Shown here in pieces: positions 59,729 through 64,000 of a stretch of DNA of 64,000 nt. The position numbers and the translations under genes were made by a program. The DNA lies in assembly GCF_954871325.1 (NCBI RefSeq), contig NC_088775.1, positions 19,941,561 to 20,005,560 of the forward strand. Reading direction: 5' to 3'. This DNA comes from Gordionus sp. m RMFG-2023 (Eukaryota; Nematomorpha; Gordioida; Chordodea; Parachordodidae). The notes under the pieces were generated by a model. That model was not told the origin of the DNA and ran no database searches. It saw only the letters and a program-made list of their open reading frames with translations. Within the stretch, counting starts at the first letter, position 1. Each line of letters begins with the position of its first letter.

Positions 59729-60277
59729 CTGTAATCCACTCACACTTTGAATACAATGTATAGCAATATGTCCCATTTCTTCACATTTGAAACACATTCT
59801 ATCATGATCTGTATTATAATTTTCAATTTTATCCACATTTTTAATCGACGGATTTTGTATATTTCTAACCACCGGTTGTAACACTACCGATGTTCTTTGC
59901 GGAAACCCACTTTTAAAATTGGCTTCTTTCACCATGCAATTTCTTTTTATATGTCCTACAAAACCACATCTATGACACACTATGTCATTTTTTTCACTTG
60001 GTTTTGCATTACCATTCTCATTTATTTTTCGGTCTCTTGAATAACAATTTTTACCGATATGTCCTCTTCTTCCACAGAGTTCACAACTTTCAATTATATT
60101 ATTATTTTTAATTTTTAAGTTGAACACATCTTTGGACAAATTTTTCATATTTTCTTTCATTTCTCTAATTTCACTTAAAATTATAGATTCCTCAGTACTT
60201 TGTCTCAAAGTATTATCTTTATTATAATTTTTTACAATTTCAACAGGTTTCTCAATTAAAACCTCTGAAATTTTTTT
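59726..60277 (-). CDS. Nucleocapsid-like block with three CCHC knuckles
   Basis: The frame is open from 60277 to the UGA at 59726-59728. Counting from the TTG codon at 60208, knuckles are C42-C45-H50-C55, C78-C81-H86-C91 and C139-C142-H147-C152, all CX2CX4HX4C. Such knuckles bind element RNA. There is no ATG at the start of the open frame (the first is about codon 17 from 60208). The frame begins right at the A9 slippery run of ORF1, so it is probably reached by -1 frameshifting and then continues into pol. Confidence 0.85.
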   Translation of the reverse strand, partial: KKISEVLIEKPVEIVKNYNKDNTLRQSTEESIILSEIREMKENMKNLSKDVFNLKIKNNNIIESCELCGRRGHIGKNCYSRDRKINENGNAKPSEKNDIVCHRCGFVGHIKRNCMVKEANFKSGFPQRTSVVLQPVVRNIQNPSIKNVDKIENYNTDHDRMCFKCEEMGHIAIHCIQSVSGLQ

Positions 60278-60753
60278 TTAAATTCAATCACTATTGAATT
60301 TAATTTTTTATTGATATCCTCTGATATATTATTATTCTGAGGCAAATTAAATACTTCACCAGTATCTAATATTTCCTCGGATTTTTTTTCCGCCATAATA
60401 TTCTTTTTATCATTTATTTTTTTTAATTCTAACAAAATTAAATGTAAGCTATTTTGGATATCCTCAGAAACATCTGGAGATTTCACCAAAATTTTAGAAA
60501 TTAAATTTTCAGCATTAGTATTTTTTATATCATTTTCTTTATTTTTAATAGATCTTCTTTTTATTTTCTTAATTGCATGTTTCATTATAATCAAAGTTAC
60601 ATAAAACACAAAAAAAATTATTGCAGTAATGATATTATTAGTTACATCCACTTTATTAAACTTTGAATTAAATATTTTATTAAAATGATCCTTATAACTC
60701 TGCATTTTATCAAAATCATGCTTACTATGAACAGTAACAAAAGAAAAAGCCAT
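60256..60753 (-). CDS. ORF1, gag-like protein with a membrane segment
   Basis: 165 residues from an ATG at 60753. Residues 41-57 (IITAIIFFVFYVTLIIM) form a clear hydrophobic helix followed by a Lys/Arg cluster (KHAIKKIKRR), as in a signal-anchor. The rest is charged and probably helical, with a repeated LILLELKK / SIVIEFKK pattern. I see no canonical capsid domain. Its position directly after the leader is that of gag. A membrane-anchored gag-like protein is unusual for gypsy elements. The frame ends five codons after an A9 run. Confidence 0.75.
   Translation of the reverse strand: MAFSFVTVHSKHDFDKMQSYKDHFNKIFNSKFNKVDVTNNIITAIIFFVFYVTLIIMKHAIKKIKRRSIKNKENDIKNTNAENLISKILVKSPDVSEDIQNSLHLILLELKKINDKKNIMAEKKSEEILDTGEVFNLPQNNNISEDINKKLNSIVIEFKKKFQRF
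60271..60279 (-). promoter_or_regulatory. Candidate -1 frameshift site (A9 run)
   Basis: In the ORF1 frame the minus strand reads TTT AAA AAA AAA TTT, containing the heptamer A AAA AAA. The -1 frame has its last stop (TAA, 60280-60278) at the very start of the run and is then open through the knuckle block. ORF1 itself stops at 60258-60256. This overlap geometry is what a programmed -1 shift needs. A homopolymer-length assembly error or an ordinary mutation is the alternative. Confidence 0.6.
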
Positions 60754-61002
60754 AATTTCATTAATTATCCAAAATTTAAAATTTTATCTATATTTTTCTA
60801 ATTTTAATCCAAAAATCCTACTATTGCGTTGTGTAATTTAAAAATCAAATAAAAAAAAATTTTTCTTACTTTTAAATATCCAGAATCCACTATAATTTTG
60901 AGGAACCCGGTCCTAGAATTTTTCTTCTTTTAATAAATTCTGAAATTCTCTTAACAAAATCACCCTAATAAGAGTTAACGTATCTTGGTCAATCGGTACC
61001 AA
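60754..61002 (-). promoter_or_regulatory. 5' leader and primer-binding site
   Basis: 249 bp between the 5' LTR and the ORF1 ATG. TGGTACCGATTGACCAAG (complement at 60984-61001) begins one base inside the LTR and starts with the TGG expected opposite a tRNA CCA end. I cannot assign the tRNA: the deduced T-stem lacks the usual conserved C. The remainder is AT-rich. Confidence 0.6.
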
Positions 61003-61437
61003 TAAAATAACTCTATCTATTTTTATTCTATTAACTCTAAAATAACTCTATATTTTAGATTTCTTAATATATATATTAAATCTCTTAATATTTCTTGATA
61101 TATATTTAATCTCTCAATTTAAATATATTCTATTTAGTATTTTTTTTTATTAATTTCTAAGTATTTCTTTATTATCTTTTCATAAAATATTATATATCTT
61201 TTTAATATATCAAAATCATAATTTTTATAATAATAATTCCATCAATACAAAAACATTCGTTTTTCCTTTGTTATTTCCCAAAACCTTCCGCGCCGATATA
61301 AAAAATCAATATCAACAAAATCAATATTATTTCTAACTAAAATATATATTTATAATAACTGACATATATCAATCATTTAATAATAATAATTTAAATATAT
61401 ATAAAATATATTATATATATATATAATATATATATCA
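61003..61437 (-). repeat. 5' LTR of the intact gypsy element
   Basis: 435 bp, the partner of 54162-54596, with constant offset 6841 from first to last base. It would contain the promoter and transcription start. The right boundary CA (61436-61437) meets the GTTAT duplication and the continuing satellite. Confidence 0.95.
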
Positions 61438-61770
61438 GTTATTAATACTTATTTTAACATATTTTCGTCAAAAAAATTCAAAAACCTTTAAAAATAACGA
61501 TTATGACAATTGTCACTTTTCTATGGTACATCTTCACTAAATTTATATTTACACATGTTATTAATACTTATTTTAACAAATTTTCGTCAAAAAAATTCAA
61601 AAAACTTTAAAATTAACCATTATGACAATTGTCACTTTTCATTGGTACATCTTCACTAAATTTGTATTTACACATGTTATTAATACTTATTTTAACATAC
61701 TTCCTTCAAAAAAATTCAAAAAACTTATAAAAGAACGATTATGACAATTGTCACATTAAAATATTATCCT
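61438..61770. repeat. ~120-bp satellite, right arm part 2
   Basis: Three more inverted-orientation copies of the palindromic-core satellite, continuing 53225-54161 after the gypsy insertion. It leads into the unique stretch (61745-62190) that is the complement of 51190-51640. Confidence 0.92.
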
Positions 61771-62402
61771 TAAAAAGATCATATAAAATAACATCAAAAA
61801 AGTTTCATAAAATCCACCTTATTTAATAATAAATAGATAATTTAAAAAAAATGATAAAAGATTTCACCTAAAAGATTGTTTATTTATCTAATAAAATTTA
61901 CAATATAATTCCTCAATAAAAGATGTATTTACAAAGAAGATTGTGAAAATCACTAATAAATTATATTATAAAGAATATTACATTTTTACAATATAGCAGC
62001 ATATTATTTTTTTTATTAAAAAAACATCAAATAAATAAATTTATTTTCATTTCAAAATATAATAATATAAATAAAAAATATTAAATCATATCATGTTTAT
62101 TTGTTGATAATAATATAATATTTACATTAAATATAAATAAAATTAATTATTTTACTAAAATAAATAAATAATAATTAATGCTAAGCATCGATGCAGAATT
62201 TTGACTAATTTATTTTAGCCAATTTTTAGGCTTAGCCGATTTTTAGGCTTAGCCTAATTAGGTTTAGCCGATTTTTAGGCTTAGCCTAATTAGGCTTATC
62301 CGATTTTTAGGCTATACCTAATTAGGCTTAGCCGATTTTTCCCCCTAAAATCTCGGCTAAGCCGTTTTTAGTCGGCTAAAATTAGCCGATTACGCAACAC
62401 TA

Positions 62403-62505
62403 ACTAAAACCACTAATATAGTCGACTAAAACAACTAATTTAGTCGACTAAAATGACTAATTTAGTCGACTAAAATGACTAATTTAATCGACTAAGTTGA
62501 TCTAT
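62403..62505. repeat. GTCGAC subterminal repeats, continuation
   Basis: Four to five further TTTAGTCGACTAAAA units that continue 50885-51044 beyond the inserted 51045-62402 element, starting with its ACTAAAAC duplication. Confidence 0.85.
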
Positions 62506-62509
62506 TTCG

Positions 62510-64000
62510 TCAGCATATAGGTAAAAATATATATTGTAAACATATTAAGTTAAGATTTATGTGAAGATTTACCATAGAAAAGTGACAATTGTCATAATCG
62601 TTATTTTTGAATTTTTTCAAAGCAAATAGGTAAAAATATATATTGTATAAAGATGTTAAAATAGAATTTCAGTGAAGATTTACCATAGAAAAGTGACAAT
62701 TGTCATAATCGTTATTTTTTGAATTTTTTTAAAGTAAATAGGTAAAAATAATATATATTGTAAAGATGTTAAAATAAAATTTCAGTGAAGATGTACCATA
62801 GAAAAGTGACAATTGTCATAATAGTTATTTTTTTAACTTTTTTGAATTTTTTAAAAGTAAATAGGTAAAAATATATTGTAAAGATGTTTTAAAAAAATTT
62901 CAGTGAAGATGTACCATAGAAAAGTGACAATTGTCAAATCTCTATTTTTTAAATTTTTTTAAATAGGTAAAAATATATATTGTAAAGATGTTAAAATAAA
63001 ATTTCAGTGAAGATGTACCATAGAAAAGTGACAATTGTCATAATCGTTATTTTTTAAATTTTTTGAATTTTTTTAAAGTAAATATGTAAAAATATATATT
63101 GAAAAGATGTTAAAATAAAATTTCAGTGAAGATGTACCAAGAAAAGTGATAATTGTCATACACGTTATTTTTTAACTTTTTTGAATTTTTTTAAAGTAAA
63201 TATGTAAAAATATATATTGTAAAGATGTTAAAATAAAATTTCAGTGAAGATAGATATACCATAGAAAAGTGACAATTGCCATAATCGTTATTTTTTAACT
63301 TTTTTGAATTTTTAAAGTAAATAAATAAAAATATATATTGTAAAGATGTTAAAATAAAATTTTAGTGAAGATGTACCATTGAAAAGTGACAATTGTCATA
63401 ATCGTTATTTTTTTACTTTTTTGAATTTTTTTAAAGTAAATAGGTAAAAATATATATTGTAAAGATGTTAAAATAAAATTTCAGTGAAGATGTACCATAG
63501 AAAGTGACAATTGTCATAATCGTTATTTTTTAACTTTTTTGAATTTTTAAAAAATAGGTAAAAATATATATTGTAAAGATGTTAAAATAAAATTTCAGTG
63601 AATATATACCATAGAAAAGTGACAATTGCCATAATCGTTATTTTTTAACTTTTTTGAATTTTTAAAGTAAATAGGTAAAAATATATATTCTAAAGATGTT
63701 AAAACAAAATTTCAGTGAAGATGTACCATAGAAAAGTGACAATTGTCATAATCGTTATTTTTTAACTTTTTTGAATTTCTTTAAAGCAAATAGGTAAAAA
63801 TATATATTGTAAAGATGTTAAAATAAAATTTCAGTGAAGATGTACCTAAAAAGTGACAATTGTCATAATCGTTATTTTTCAACTTTTTTGAATTTTTTCA
63901 AAGCAAATAGGTAAAAATATATATTGTAAACATGTTAAGTTAAAATTTTAGTGAAGATACCACAGAAAAGTCACAATTGTCATAATCGTTATTTTTATGT
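62510..64000. repeat. ~113-bp satellite, forward orientation, runs off the window
   Basis: About thirteen copies with AAGTGACAATTGTCATAATC, AAATTTCAGTGAAGATGTAC and AGGTAAAAATATATATTGTA. It shares the TGACAATTGTCA palindrome and flanks with the 51640-54161 satellite, but has its own TATATATTGTAAAGATG segment and a shorter period. It probably belongs to the outer element that begins at 50885. Confidence 0.93.

Larger units (their letters stand above)
54162..61437 (-). mobile_element. Intact Ty3/gypsy-type LTR retrotransposon
   Basis: 7276 bp with 435-bp LTRs (54162-54596 and 61003-61437) in which I see no difference or length change, and a 5-bp duplication GTTAT (54157-54161 and 61438-61442). 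LTRs read TG...TA on the minus strand. TGGTACCGATTGACCAAG, one base inside the 5' LTR, is a candidate primer-binding site. Minus-strand order: leader, ORF1 (60753-60256), zinc-knuckle block (to 59726), pol (59725-56207), a 965-bp gap, and an extra zinc-knuckle ORF (55242-54664). No clean polypurine tract is visible before the 3' LTR. It is the youngest insertion in the window. Confidence 0.95.
51045..62402. mobile_element. Giant palindromic hAT-type element with satellite arms
   Basis: Termini TAGTGTTGCGTAATCGGCTA and complement are flanked by a perfect 8-bp duplication ACTAAAAC (51037-51044 and 62403-62410). Each arm runs: GGCTAAGCC-type subterminal repeats (51055-51180; 62200-62390), a ~430-bp unique stretch (51190-51640; 61745-62190), then a ~120-bp satellite. 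Only about 230 bp (53000-53225) lies between the arms. Without the gypsy insertion it is about 4.1 kb, nearly all inverted repeat, with no coding capacity. It is non-autonomous. Confidence 0.9.

Overview
The window is strongly AT-rich eukaryotic DNA made almost entirely of transposable elements and satellite arrays, with one recognisable host gene. Three things point to a eukaryote, probably an animal. Genes are split by very short GT-AG introns (34-83 nt wherever reading frames let me place them). The element set is hAT, a MULE with a FLYWCH finger, piggyBac, a Ginger-like integrase transposon, Ty3/gypsy elements and a non-LTR element with a restriction-like endonuclease. The host gene is a SWEET-type sugar transporter. 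A small-genome or parasitic metazoan with compact introns fits best, but the lineage is an inference and I cannot name it.

Layout. 1-8.7 kb: a 41-bp satellite array, a decayed non-LTR retrotransposon (minus strand, 2.5-5.3 kb), quiet AT-rich DNA, a 223-bp hAT MITE, then the same satellite in the opposite orientation. 8.7-18.7 kb: a 330-bp MITE, then a large hAT-type element (9009-18695). Its long inverted arms carry GC-rich subterminal repeats and a ~125-bp satellite. A FLYWCH MULE sits in its left arm (9263-12495) and two MITEs in its interior. 18.7-22.9 kb: satellite remnant and a decayed hAT transposase. 22.9-31.4 kb: three broken gypsy copies, one of them split by a CGGCCCGG-rich hAT (25183-27052). 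32.3-33.0 kb: five exons of a SWEET gene, followed immediately by two nested hATs (33111-38227 and 34132-37213). 38.5-43.2 kb: an AGATAC-repeat hAT, a MITE, a hAT relic and a decayed piggyBac. 43.5-48 kb: a Ginger-like element whose integrase-type transposase pseudogene has introns. 49.5-50.4 kb: five hAT-like ends in tandem. 50.9-64 kb: a hAT-type giant palindrome (51045-62402) built from ~120-bp satellite arms, inserted in a related element and itself holding an intact gypsy retrotransposon (54162-61437).

Two systems stand out. The first is the young gypsy element: 435-bp LTRs that look identical, a 5-bp target duplication and an intact pol. Its three upstream reading blocks are separated by a -1 slippery A9 run and by a UGA-CUA stop context, and an extra zinc-knuckle ORF sits in the env position. 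The second is the repeated design of the hAT-type elements. They share short termini (YAGTGTTG, CAGAGTTG, CAGGGTTG or YAGAG) and 8-bp target duplications, but each family has its own short, often palindromic GC-rich subterminal repeat, and the largest carry inverted satellite arms.
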